Source of the DNA: Kitasatospora sp. NBC_00315
GTDB taxonomy: Bacteria > Actinomycetota > Actinomycetes > Streptomycetales > Streptomycetaceae
Reading direction: 5' to 3'
Length of the DNA stretch: 64,000 nucleotides
Assembly (NCBI RefSeq): GCF_041435095.1
Contig: NZ_CP108025.1
Coordinates: 6,262,001 to 6,326,000 of the forward strand
In this document: piece after piece, positions 24,525 to 35,107 of the stretch
How positions within the stretch are numbered: the first letter of the stretch is position 1
How the letters are laid out: the number at the start of each line of letters is the position of its first letter
Made by a program: the position numbers and the translations under genes
The notes under the pieces: generated by a model
The model's input: the letters and a program-made list of their open reading frames with translations, nothing else
Database searches by the model: none
What the model was told of the DNA's origin: nothing

Positions 24525-25256
24525 ATGACCGCGACAGATGTACGTGTGCAGCAGCCCGGACGCCGGCTCCCCGGAGAGTACGCCTTCGGCGACCTGCCGG
24601 GCCTGATGGCCCTGATGACCGGCGCCGAGAAGCACGGCCCGGCCGCCACCTCCACCCTGGACGTCCTCTGGGTGCTCTACGACAGGGTGCTGGACGTGGA
24701 CCCGGCCGGGTTCGGGCGCCAGGACCGCGACCGCTTCCTGCTCTCCAAGGGCCACGGCCCGATGGCCTACTACGCGGTGCTCGCCGCGAAGGGTTTCCTC
24801 GCTCCGGACGTGCTGACGAGCTTCGGGGCGTACGACTCGCCGCTCGGCCACCACCCGGATCGGCTGCTCGTCCCCGGCGTCGAGATCAGCTCCGGCTCGC
24901 TGGGCCACGGGCTCCCGCTGGGCGTCGGCACCGCACTGGGCCTGCGGGCCCAGGGGCTGACCGATCCTGCGGTCTGGGTGCTGCTCGGCGACGCCGAGTT
25001 CGACGAGGGCTCCAACCACGAGGCGGTGGCCTTCGCCGGGGCGGCCGGGCTGGAGCGCCTGCACACCGTCGTCATCGACAACTCCTCGGCCACGCACGGC
25101 TGGCGCGGTGGCATCGCGGCCCGCTTCGAGACCGAGGGCTGGTCGGCGGTGACGGTCGACGGTCGCGACCACGAGGCACTGTACGAGGCGTTCACCGTCC
25201 CGCACCCGGGCCGCCCGCACGTGGTGGTCGCCCGGGTCGAGCCCAAGAACGGCTGA
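24525..25256 (+). CDS. Transketolase, N-terminal (TPP-binding) subunit
   Basis: First half of a split transketolase, 243 aa, binding thiamine diphosphate and moving two-carbon ketol units between sugar phosphates. LLSKGHGPMAYYAVL, SSGSLGHGLPLGVGTALGLR and the TPP/Mg motif LLGDAEFDEGSNHEAV are visible. The ATG at 24525 is only 15 bp past the palindrome shared with soxR. The partner gene follows 170 bp later. Such split enzymes may use noncanonical substrates; the sugar specificity is not readable. Confidence 0.93.
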   Translation: MTATDVRVQQPGRRLPGEYAFGDLPGLMALMTGAEKHGPAATSTLDVLWVLYDRVLDVDPAGFGRQDRDRFLLSKGHGPMAYYAVLAAKGFLAPDVLTSFGAYDSPLGHHPDRLLVPGVEISSGSLGHGLPLGVGTALGLRAQGLTDPAVWVLLGDAEFDEGSNHEAVAFAGAAGLERLHTVVIDNSSATHGWRGGIAARFETEGWSAVTVDGRDHEALYEAFTVPHPGRPHVVVARVEPKNG

Positions 25257-25271
25257 CCGCCGGAAGCCCCC

Positions 25272-25338
25272 GACCGCCTGTCGGCCATGACGGCCCGACC
25301 GCCATGACCGCCTGTCGGCCACGACCGCCCGTCGGCCG
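25272..25338. repeat. 16-bp repeat, three copies
   Basis: GACCGCCTGTCGGCCA at 25272 and 25306 and a diverged copy at 25323, in the gap between the two transketolase subunit genes. Confidence 0.8.
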
Positions 25339-25426
25339 AGAACGTCGGACCGTCAGGAACCGCATGCCCGAGAGCGCCCGACCGGCTCCGTCCCCCCGAC
25401 CCCCCCTCCACGATGAAGGAATCCCG

Positions 25427-26320
25427 ATGGACACCATGCGCGACCGCTTCCTGGACGTCACCACCCGCCTGCTCGACGAGGACCCGCGCCTGGCCCTGGT
25501 GCTCGCCGACATCAGCGCGGCCGGCTTCGAGCCCGCCGCCGGGCGGCACCCGGACCGGGTGATCAACGTCGGCATCCGTGAACAGCTGCTGATCGGCACC
25601 GCCGGCGGTCTGGCACTGACCGGGATGCGCCCCATCGCGCACACCTTCGCCAGCTTCCTGATCGAGCGGCCGTTCGAGCAGGTCAAGCTGGATCTGGTGC
25701 ACCAGGGCGTCGGCGCGGTCCTGGTCAGCGCCGCCGGTTCGTACGACTGGCCGGCCGGCGGGCGTACCCACATGTCACCGGGGGACGTCGCTCTGCTGGA
25801 CACCCTCCCCGACTGGACGGTGCACGTGCCCGGCCACCCCGACGAGGCCGAGACGCTGCTGCGGCACGCCGTCGCGGACGGCGACCGCAACGTCTACCTC
25901 CGGCTCTCCGAGCACCGCAACGCGGCCGCCCACGCGGTCGTCCCGGGCCGGTTCCGCACGCTCCGCGAGGGTCGCGGGGGTGTGGTCCTCGCGGTCGGGC
26001 CGATGCTCGACGCGGTGCTCGCGGCCACCGAGACGCTGGACGTGACGGTGTTGTACGCCGCCACCGTCCGGCCGTTCGACGCGGCGGGCCTGCGGGCGGC
26101 GCTCGGCGGCCGGGCGGATGTGGTGATCGTCGAGCCCTACCTCGCGGGCACCTCCGCCACCGAGGCGCACGAGGCACTGGCCGCCGTCCCGCACCGGGTG
26201 CTCGGGCTGGGCGTCCCGCGCGCGGAGCACCGCCACTACGGCTCGATCGAGGAGCACCTGGCCGCCTACGGGCTGGACTCCCGCTCACTGCACGAGCGGA
26301 TCGCCTCCTTCCTCCGGTGA
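25427..26320 (+). CDS. Transketolase, C-terminal subunit
   Basis: Second half of the split transketolase, 297 aa, with a pyrimidine-binding domain and a C-terminal domain. VINVGIREQLLIGTAGGLAL contains the Glu that activates the TPP aminopyrimidine; SAAGSYDWPAGGRTHMSPGDVALL and DVVIVEPYLAGTSATEAHEAL follow. The ATG at 25427 has a good RBS (AAGGA). It is presumably cotranscribed with the N-terminal subunit and, through the shared divergent region, may respond to SoxR. Confidence 0.93.
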   Translation: MDTMRDRFLDVTTRLLDEDPRLALVLADISAAGFEPAAGRHPDRVINVGIREQLLIGTAGGLALTGMRPIAHTFASFLIERPFEQVKLDLVHQGVGAVLVSAAGSYDWPAGGRTHMSPGDVALLDTLPDWTVHVPGHPDEAETLLRHAVADGDRNVYLRLSEHRNAAAHAVVPGRFRTLREGRGGVVLAVGPMLDAVLAATETLDVTVLYAATVRPFDAAGLRAALGGRADVVIVEPYLAGTSATEAHEALAAVPHRVLGLGVPRAEHRHYGSIEEHLAAYGLDSRSLHERIASFLR

Positions 26321-26410
26321 GCCGGCGTCCCGCCCGCCGATCCGGTGCCCCGCCCGTCCGGCGTCCCGCCCGCCCGTCCGGTGCCCCGCCCGGCGAGCGG
26401 TGCGCCGCGC
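26321..26410. repeat. GC-rich imperfect repeats between convergent genes
   Basis: Imperfect repeats of CGTCCCGCCCGCCCGTCCGG type fill the gap between the transketolase and treZ stops. No clean terminator stem is seen. Confidence 0.5.
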
Positions 26411-28141
26411 TCAGACCCGGACCACGGCCGTGGAGTTGTGCGCCAGCACGAGCGATTCGCCGTCCGTCTCGCACCGCCCGAACACCGCGAGCGCCCCGGC
26501 GCCCGGAGCCCCGAGCGGGACAGTTCGGGGGCCCTCGGACCCGAGGTTGGCCGCGATCCGGTACGGGCCCCGGTGCACCACCAGCCAGCGCGCCTCCTCG
26601 TCGTACGCGACCCGGACGCCGGCCAGATCCGGATCGCAGAGCTCGGGGTGCGTGCGGCGCAGCCGCAGCAGGAGGCGGTACCAGTCGAGGATCTCGGCGT
26701 GCGGCTGCTGCCCGGGCTCGCTCCAGTCCAGGGTGGAGGCCCGGACGGTCTCGGGGGACTGCGGGTCGGGGACCTCCTCGGCGAGCCAGCCGTGCTCGGC
26801 GAACTCACGGCGCCGGCCCTGGCGCACGGCCTCGGCGAGCGCGGGATCGGTGTGGTCGGTGAAGTACTGCCAGGGCGTGGCCGCGCCCCACTCCTCACCC
26901 ATGAAGAGCATCGGGGTGAACGGCGAGGTCAGCACCAGGGCCGCACCGGCGGCGAGCAGGCCGGGGGTCAGGCCGGCGGAGAGCCGGTCGCCCAGTGCCC
27001 GGTTGCCGATCTGGTCGTGGGTCTGCAGGTACCCGAGCAGCCGGTGCCCGTACGGCGCGGGGAACGGCCGCCCGTGGGCGCGGCCCCGGAAGGAGGACGG
27101 GCTGCCGTCGTGGAACCAGCCCCGGGTCAGCACCTTGGCGAGGGCCGCCATCGGCCCGGCCGCGAAGTCGGCGTAGTAGCCCTGGGATTCGCCGGTCAGG
27201 GTGGCGTGCAGGGCGTGGTGGAAGTCGTCGCTCCACTGGGCGGCCAGGCCCTGGCCGCCGCTCTCACGCGGTGCGGTGGTCCGCGGGTCGTTGCGGTCGG
27301 ATTCGGCGACCAGGAACAGCGGGCGGTTGCTGGTGACGGCCAACCGGTCGACCTCGGTGGACAGTTGCTCCAGGAAGTGCACGGCCCGGTCGTCCACGAG
27401 GGCGTGCACGGCGTCCAGCCGCAGCCCGTCGATCCGGTAGTCGCGCAACCAGGTCAGGGCGCTGCCGATCAGGTAGTCCCGTACCTCGTCGGAGCCGGGG
27501 GCGTCCAGGTTGACCGCCGAGCCCCAGGGCGTCTGGTGACGGTCGGTGAAGTACGGGCCGAAGGCGGGCAGGTGGTTGCCGGACGGGCCGAGGTGGTTGT
27601 GCACGACGTCGAGCACCACGCCGAGGCCCCTGCGGTGTGCGGCGTCGACGAAGCGCTTCAACCCCTCCGGACCGCCGTAGGGCTCGTGCACCGCCCAGAG
27701 CGACACCCCGTCGTAGCCCCAGCCGTGCCGGCCGGGGAAGGGGCAGACCGGCATCAGCTCGACGAAGTCGACGCCGAGCTCCACCAGGTGGTCCAGGCGC
27801 TCGACGGCCGCCGCGAAGGTGCCCGCCGGGGTGAAGGTGCCGATGTGCAGCTCGTAGAAGACGGAGCCGGGCAGCGGGCGCCCGCGCCGACCGGCGTCGG
27901 ACCAGCGGAAGGCGCCGTGGTCGACGGCCCGGCTCGGTCCGTCCGGACCGAACGGCTGGCGCGGGGAACGCGGGTCCGGCAGCGGGGGGCCGCCGTCCAG
28001 CCGGAAGGCGTAGTCCCCGGCGGGCGCGGTGCCGTGCCACCAGCCGGGCCGGCCGGCGAGCGGATCGAGGTGGAAGCGACTGCCCGCCACCTCGACCTCG
28101 ACCCGGCCGGCCTCCGGGGCCCAGACCTCGTACTGGCTCAC
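26411..28141 (-). CDS. treZ: Malto-oligosyltrehalose trehalohydrolase TreZ
   Basis: GH13 enzyme of 576 aa that releases trehalose from maltooligosyl-trehalose made by TreY. An N-terminal CBM48-like domain precedes the barrel, with ELMPVCPFPGRHGWGYDG, nucleophile region RIDGLRLDAVHAL (Asp 243), acid/base region LFLVAESD (Glu 280) and LQTHDQIGNR. The GTG start at 28141 overlaps the treY stop (GTGA), so the two are translationally coupled. The open frame continues upstream only as an out-of-frame reading of treY. Confidence 0.96.
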   Translation of the reverse strand: MSQYEVWAPEAGRVEVEVAGSRFHLDPLAGRPGWWHGTAPAGDYAFRLDGGPPLPDPRSPRQPFGPDGPSRAVDHGAFRWSDAGRRGRPLPGSVFYELHIGTFTPAGTFAAAVERLDHLVELGVDFVELMPVCPFPGRHGWGYDGVSLWAVHEPYGGPEGLKRFVDAAHRRGLGVVLDVVHNHLGPSGNHLPAFGPYFTDRHQTPWGSAVNLDAPGSDEVRDYLIGSALTWLRDYRIDGLRLDAVHALVDDRAVHFLEQLSTEVDRLAVTSNRPLFLVAESDRNDPRTTAPRESGGQGLAAQWSDDFHHALHATLTGESQGYYADFAAGPMAALAKVLTRGWFHDGSPSSFRGRAHGRPFPAPYGHRLLGYLQTHDQIGNRALGDRLSAGLTPGLLAAGAALVLTSPFTPMLFMGEEWGAATPWQYFTDHTDPALAEAVRQGRRREFAEHGWLAEEVPDPQSPETVRASTLDWSEPGQQPHAEILDWYRLLLRLRRTHPELCDPDLAGVRVAYDEEARWLVVHRGPYRIAANLGSEGPRTVPLGAPGAGALAVFGRCETDGESLVLAHNSTAVVRV

Positions 28142-30726
28142 ACGTGCTCCTCCGGACGGGCCGGCGGACGGGCCGGCGGGCGGGTCAGCAGGGCCACCGG
28201 CTGCTGCTCCAGGAGCAGGGCCAGCGGGACGGGACCGGGCGGGAAGTCGCGCCCGGTCAGTTCGTCCGTCCACCGCGTCCCGCCGGCCGGCAGCTCCAGC
28301 GTGCTGTCGCGCCAGCCGCCTGCCCGCGCCAGCCCGTGGGGGAGGCGGGTGACGGCGGTGACCACGTCGTCGCCGCGGCGGAACGCGAGCAGGTGCTCCG
28401 CGGCCGCTCCATGGGCGCCGATCGGCCGGTACGGGCCGAGCGGACGGCTTCGCCGCAGGTGCAGCGCCGTGGTGGTCAGGTGGAGCTTCTCCCGGGCCAG
28501 GTCGTCGGCCCGGGCGGCGGCGGAGTCGGTCAGCCGCACGGCCAGCGCGCCCAGGTCGACCGGTCCGCGGTTGTCCGGGTCGACCAGCGTGTACAGCGGC
28601 TCCTCGCTGCCCTGGTAGAGATCCGGGACCCCGGGGACGGTCAGGTGCAGCAGCGCCGCACCGAGCGTGTTCGCCCGCGCGTACGGCGCGAGGGCGTGCA
28701 CGAAGCCCTCGATCCGCGGCAGCAGCCCCGGGTTGGCGTAGACCCCGCGGGCGTGGTCGGCGAGGGCCTGTTCGTAGGCGGCGTCCGGGGCCGTCCAGGA
28801 GGTCTGCAGCTTGGCCTCGCGGGCGGCCTTGAGCAGGGCGGTGACCAGCCGGTCCGGGGTGATCGGCCAGGCGGCCACCAGGGTCTGCCAGAGCAGCCAG
28901 GCGCTGTTGCGGTCGGGGCAGGGGCCGGCCGCCGTCGTCCAGGCGGCGGCCTCGTCGGCCCAGGCCCCCGGCTGCTCGGCCAGCACGGCGAGCCGGGCCC
29001 TGGCGTCGGCGCTGCGCTTGGTGTCGTGGGTGGAGAGCGCCGTCATGGTGTGCGGCCAGCGCCGCTCGATGTACTCGCACCAGGCGTGGAAGTCGGCGGG
29101 CGGGACCCCGGGGTGGGCGGGCTCGCCGCCGACCTCGTTGAGCGCGGTCAGCGCGTTGAAGCGGTAGAACGCGGTGTCCTCGACGCCCTTGGCGGCCACG
29201 GCCGAGGCGGTCTGGGCGAACCGCACGCAGAACTCGTCCTTCTCCGGGCTGCTGCCGAGCCGGCCCAGGGTCAGCGCGCCGACCAGGGCGAGCGTGTCGG
29301 CGCCCGGGCCGCCGGCCGGGTCCCCGGCCCGCTCCCCGCCCGCTGCCGGGCCCGGCCCGGCGGCCTCCTCGCCGTCCGGCTCCAGGGCGGCCCGCAGGTG
29401 CTCGGCGGCGATCGCTGGGGCCGGTTCGCCGGGGCGCACGTAGGGGCGGTAGACGGGGTAGTCGGTCAGTATCCGGTGCAGGGCCGTCCGAAGCTCCCAC
29501 GGCGCGTGGTCGGCGAGCCGCGGCTCGGCGGCGCAGATCCGACCGGCGAGGCGGACCAGCCGGTCGACCTCGGCGGCCAGCTCGCCGAGCGGCGCGGTGA
29601 GCTGGGCCCGGCCCAGCCGCCCGGCCTCGTCGGCGGGGTGCGGATCGGCGCACGGCTGCCCACCGCCCGAGCCGGGGGTGTCGGATCCGTCGAGGAACCG
29701 CTCGTACGCGGCGGTGAGCCGGCAGGCGCCCGCGTGGTCGGTCAGCACGCCGTCGATCCGGTGCAGCGCGTCGTAGCCGGTGGTTCCCGCGCAGGGCCAG
29801 TCGTCGGGCAGCTCCTCGTCACCGGTGAGGATCTTCTCGACCACGGTGTACGCGCCGCCGGTGGCCTCGGCGAGGCGCCGCAGGTAGCCGCGCGGGTCGG
29901 CCAGGCCGTCGGGGTGGTCGATCCGGAACCCGTCCAGCACGCCCTCGGCGTGCAGCCGCAGCAGCGTGCCGTGGGTGGCCTCGAACACCTCGGGCAGTTC
30001 GACCCGCAGGGCGATCAGGTCGTTCACGGTGAAGAAGCGGCGGTAGTTCAGCTCCGTCCTGGCCAGCTGCCACCAGGCCAGCCGGTACCACTGGCGTTCC
30101 AGCAGGTCGGGCAGCGGGAGGCCCTCGGTGCCGGGGCGCAGCGGGAAGGCGTGGTCGTGGTAGCGCAGCACGTCCCCGTCGACGGTCAGGTCGCCGATGA
30201 CGGCGCCGAGCCGGTCGCCGAGCAGCGGCAGCAGCAGCCGACCGCGCTCCGGGGCGTCGACCGGGCCCGGATGGGCGGCCCAGTCGATGTCGAACCAGCG
30301 CGCGTAGGGAGAGTCCGGACCGTCGCGCAGGACGTGCCAGAGCGGCCGGTTGAGCTGCTCGGGGACGGGGACGGCCATGTGGTTGGGCACCACGTCGGCG
30401 ATCAGCCGCAGGCCGTGGCGGCGGGCCTCGGCGGCCAGCTCCCGCAGGGCGTCCTCACCGCCGAGCTGTTCGCTGATCCGGCCGTGGTCGACGGTGTCGT
30501 ACCCGTGGGTGGAGCCGGCGGTGGCCTCCAGCAGCGGGGACAGGTGCAGGTGGGAGACGCCGAGCGCGGCCAGGTACGGTACGGCGGCGGTGGCGTCGCG
30601 CAGGGTGAAGGCGGGCTGCAGCTGGAGGCGGTAGGAGGCGGTGGGGGGCGGCGCCGCGTCGGCCGGGGTGCGGGCCCGGCCGTCACCGGCCGGGCGTGGC
30701 TGCGCGGGCTCGGCGGGTGAGGTCAT
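28138..30726 (-). CDS. treY: Maltooligosyl trehalose synthase TreY
   Basis: GH13 intramolecular transglucosylase of 862 aa that turns the reducing-end alpha-1,4 bond of a maltodextrin into the alpha-1,1 bond of trehalose. PTASYRLQLQPAFTLRDA, GYDTVDHGRISEQLGG, IADVVPNHM, the nucleophile region DGFRIDHPDGL (Asp 270) and YTVVEKIL (Glu 297) are typical. Two Pro/Ala/Gly-rich insertions occur around 350 and 440. The ATG at 30726 has AGGAG upstream. It lies 79 bp after glgX, which supplies debranched maltodextrin. Confidence 0.96.
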   Translation of the reverse strand: MTSPAEPAQPRPAGDGRARTPADAAPPPTASYRLQLQPAFTLRDATAAVPYLAALGVSHLHLSPLLEATAGSTHGYDTVDHGRISEQLGGEDALRELAAEARRHGLRLIADVVPNHMAVPVPEQLNRPLWHVLRDGPDSPYARWFDIDWAAHPGPVDAPERGRLLLPLLGDRLGAVIGDLTVDGDVLRYHDHAFPLRPGTEGLPLPDLLERQWYRLAWWQLARTELNYRRFFTVNDLIALRVELPEVFEATHGTLLRLHAEGVLDGFRIDHPDGLADPRGYLRRLAEATGGAYTVVEKILTGDEELPDDWPCAGTTGYDALHRIDGVLTDHAGACRLTAAYERFLDGSDTPGSGGGQPCADPHPADEAGRLGRAQLTAPLGELAAEVDRLVRLAGRICAAEPRLADHAPWELRTALHRILTDYPVYRPYVRPGEPAPAIAAEHLRAALEPDGEEAAGPGPAAGGERAGDPAGGPGADTLALVGALTLGRLGSSPEKDEFCVRFAQTASAVAAKGVEDTAFYRFNALTALNEVGGEPAHPGVPPADFHAWCEYIERRWPHTMTALSTHDTKRSADARARLAVLAEQPGAWADEAAAWTTAAGPCPDRNSAWLLWQTLVAAWPITPDRLVTALLKAAREAKLQTSWTAPDAAYEQALADHARGVYANPGLLPRIEGFVHALAPYARANTLGAALLHLTVPGVPDLYQGSEEPLYTLVDPDNRGPVDLGALAVRLTDSAAARADDLAREKLHLTTTALHLRRSRPLGPYRPIGAHGAAAEHLLAFRRGDDVVTAVTRLPHGLARAGGWRDSTLELPAGGTRWTDELTGRDFPPGPVPLALLLEQQPVALLTRPPARPPARPEEHV

Positions 30727-30805
30727 GCTCCTACACCTACCCGCCGCGGCCCCTCGCTATGGCCCGATGTCGGGCGAACGGGTGAACGCCCGGTGGCTCC
30801 CGGGC

Positions 30806-32941
<2,136 letters not shown>

Positions 32942-33382
32942 AAGTCCTCAACTTCTCTTTGTGTGACGGGAACTGACGATATCTCCGGCCCCGGCCCAGC
33001 TCTGCCCGCTGTCTTCCCGGCCGAGCGGCCGGGCATGTGCGGTTGCCGCGTACCGTGACGCACGGCACACCTGGCATACTCCCCGACGCCTCGCCCGACC
33101 CATGGTCCATTCGCCTTTTGTTCGCCCGAACGGGTGTCCGCGGGGCTGGTGGGGCGGGTGTGACGACCCGCCCGGCCCGGGGCGCGGTCGCCCATCCGGC
33201 TGCGGGCGCCGTCCGGCGAGCAGTACTCTTGATCGTCCGGAGGGCCCCGAAATCCGGGGACCGCGCCGGTGCCCGGCGGGCCCGGCCCCGTCGCCACCGT
33301 GGCTGAACGGCTGTCAGCCCACGATCCGTCAACGAACGACCCGTCACCCCCGCGGTGCGACGGCCGAGAGGTGAGGTGGCGC
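32942..33382. other. Divergent intergenic region glgX / HEPN gene
   Basis: Holds no gene I can support. An 18-bp palindrome CCCGGCCGAGCGGCCGGG lies at 33016-33033, GTTCGCCCGAAC at 33120-33131, and candidate -10 boxes are TATCGT-like on the minus strand near 32976 and TACTCT on the plus strand at 33224-33229. Confidence 0.45.
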
Positions 33383-34654
33383 ATGGTGTTCCCCGCCGGC
33401 GGTCGGGGCGGCGGGCCCGGCGGCGCCAGGGGCCCGGCCCGCAGTGAGGCTCCGACGGTCGTCATGCGCCCCTCGATGGCCGGGCGCACCACCGTGCCCG
33501 CCCAGAGCGGCCCGGTCGAGATACCGGCGCTGGCCTGGTCGGGAGCCGAGTGGGACGCCGCCTACCAGCGGGTGCGGCTCGCCGGGCGGGCGTACGTCTG
33601 GCTCAACCTGGTCGAGCAGCGGCTGCGCGCCCTGGTCGACGAGGTGCTGCGGCCGGTCTACGCCCCCGCGCACGGCGAGGACTGGGTGACGGCCGCGGCC
33701 GGTCCGGCCGGCGAGGAGTGGGCCCACCGGGCCGGCGCCGTCCGCGAGGTCAGCCGCCGCAAGGGCTTCCTGCTCGACCCGGCCGACGACGATCCGCTGG
33801 TCTTCCTCACCCTGCCCCAGCTGCGCGAACTCATGGTCCAGCACTGGCCCTGCTTCGAGCCCTTCCTCGCCGACCGGCGCGAGCTGGAGATGGCGCTGGA
33901 CGAGCTGGAGGTCGCCCGGCACGTGGTCTCCCGCAACCGCACCCTGTCGCCGACCGTCCTCGCGCAGACCGAGCGGGCCGCCGCCCGGCTGCTCGCGGTG
34001 CTGGACGGCGGCACCGGCGGCGTGCCCGCCGACGTGGTCGAGTCGCTGGTCGCGGGACGGTACGCGGACGTGGTGGCGGTGCACGCCGACCGGGTCCGGC
34101 TCCAGCGGGACCTGCCGGTGGAGGACCTGCTCGACGGCGCGCGTCGGCTCGACGCGCTCGGCATCGGTCTCGGGATGCTCTGCCAGAACTACACCGGCCG
34201 CCGCCTGGTCCGGCTGGCCACCGACGGCTGCCGGGTGCGGCTGCTCTTCCTCAACCCGGCCAGCAGCGCGGTGCGGCGGCGCGAACGCGAGCTGGGGCTC
34301 GGGCGCGGCGAGCTGGCCCGCTCGATCGAGATGAACATCATGCACGTGCGGCGGGTCCGGGCCCGGCTGCGCGACCAGGGCGGTTTCGAGATCCGGGTCT
34401 TCGACGAGACGCCCCGCTTCACCGCGTACCTGGTCGAGGGCCCCCGCCCGAGCGGGCAGGCGGGCGGTCGCCGCCAGTCCACCGACGTCGGCGTGGTCCA
34501 GCCGTACCTGCGCAAGGCGCGCGGGATGGAGTCGCCGGCGCTGGTGCTGCGCGGCGGGGCGGGGCAGCAGCCGGGCGCCACCGAGCCGGGCCTGCTGGAG
34601 GTCTACCGCGAGGAGTTCGAGGGCGTCTGGGCGGACTCCCGCCCGGTCTCCTGA
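33383..34654 (+). CDS. SAV2148-family HEPN domain-containing protein
   Basis: Uncharacterised actinobacterial protein of 423 aa that I recognise from the SAV2148 HEPN family. Conserved blocks are AYVWLNLVEQRLRALVDEVL, VREVSRRKGFLLDPADDDPL, TLPQLRELMVQHWPCFEPFL, FLNPASSAVRRRERELGLGR, RVFDETPRFTAYLVEG and the C-terminal YREEFEGVWADSRPVS. HEPN domains are often in RNases or toxins, but no clear R-x4-6-H motif could be assigned. ATG at 33383 with GAGGTGAGG upstream. The first 45 residues are Gly/Ala-rich and variable. Function unknown. Confidence 0.85.
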   Translation: MVFPAGGRGGGPGGARGPARSEAPTVVMRPSMAGRTTVPAQSGPVEIPALAWSGAEWDAAYQRVRLAGRAYVWLNLVEQRLRALVDEVLRPVYAPAHGEDWVTAAAGPAGEEWAHRAGAVREVSRRKGFLLDPADDDPLVFLTLPQLRELMVQHWPCFEPFLADRRELEMALDELEVARHVVSRNRTLSPTVLAQTERAAARLLAVLDGGTGGVPADVVESLVAGRYADVVAVHADRVRLQRDLPVEDLLDGARRLDALGIGLGMLCQNYTGRRLVRLATDGCRVRLLFLNPASSAVRRRERELGLGRGELARSIEMNIMHVRRVRARLRDQGGFEIRVFDETPRFTAYLVEGPRPSGQAGGRRQSTDVGVVQPYLRKARGMESPALVLRGGAGQQPGATEPGLLEVYREEFEGVWADSRPVS

Positions 34655-34902
34655 GCCGACGCGCGGGCCGACGCGCCGAGTCGCTGGGCCGAGCCGCCGG
34701 GCCGAGCGTCGGGCCGAGCCGCCGAGGCGCCGGCCCGCGCGGGTCGGCCGACGCAGATCGGCCGACGGGGGCGTCCGGGGCGCGTCGGACGCCCGGCCCC
34801 CGGGGTCGCGCGCGGTAGGCCGGACGGATGGCAACCGGCCGGTATTCAGCCGATGGGCGGTCCCCGGCGCCGTCCGGCAGCGCGCGGGCGTGGCGTGGTT
34901 GC

Positions 34903-34908
34903 TAGCGT
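34903..34908 (+). promoter_or_regulatory. Candidate -10 box for a leaderless short ORF
   Basis: TAGCGT 7 nt before the ATG of the 11-codon ORF at 34916. Confidence 0.35.
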
Positions 34909-34915
34909 CGCCTCC

Positions 34916-34951
34916 ATGATCGAACAGGCCGTGGTCCTGTTCTCCCCGTGA
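34916..34951 (+). CDS. Possible leader ORF (11 codons) ahead of the DyP gene
   Basis: MIEQAVVLFSP followed by TGA. A TAGCGT hexamer ends 7 nt before the ATG and a strong hairpin starts 9 nt after the stop, the layout of an attenuator leader. There is no codon run that would name a sensed amino acid. Whether it is translated is unproven. The stretch 34655-34900 upstream is GC-rich repeats without a gene. Confidence 0.3.
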   Translation: MIEQAVVLFSP

Positions 34952-34959
34952 CCCCACCC

Positions 34960-34994
34960 GCGAGCCCGGGCCGAGCCCGGGCGCCCGGGCTCGG
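34960..34994 (+). terminator. Hairpin with alternative arms ahead of the DyP gene
   Basis: GCGAGCCCGGGC (34960-34971) and CCGAGCCCGGGC (34971-34982) can each pair with GCCCGGGCTCGG (34983-34994). Two mutually exclusive left arms share one right arm. It could be a terminator or attenuator. Confidence 0.5.
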
Positions 34995-35107
34995 CACGCC
35001 CGTGGGCCGTCCGTACCCTCCTCGCCGGCCTCCGCGCACCCGCGCGCCGCCCTGCCCCGCGTTGATCCGCTCCGCCACCGTTGTGCCCAGACCCGGAAGG
35101 CCGATCG

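Noticed and set aside
33120..33131. GTTCGCCCGAAC as a LexA site
   Set aside because: The LexA box is GAAC-N4-GTTC; here the half-sites are in the opposite order.
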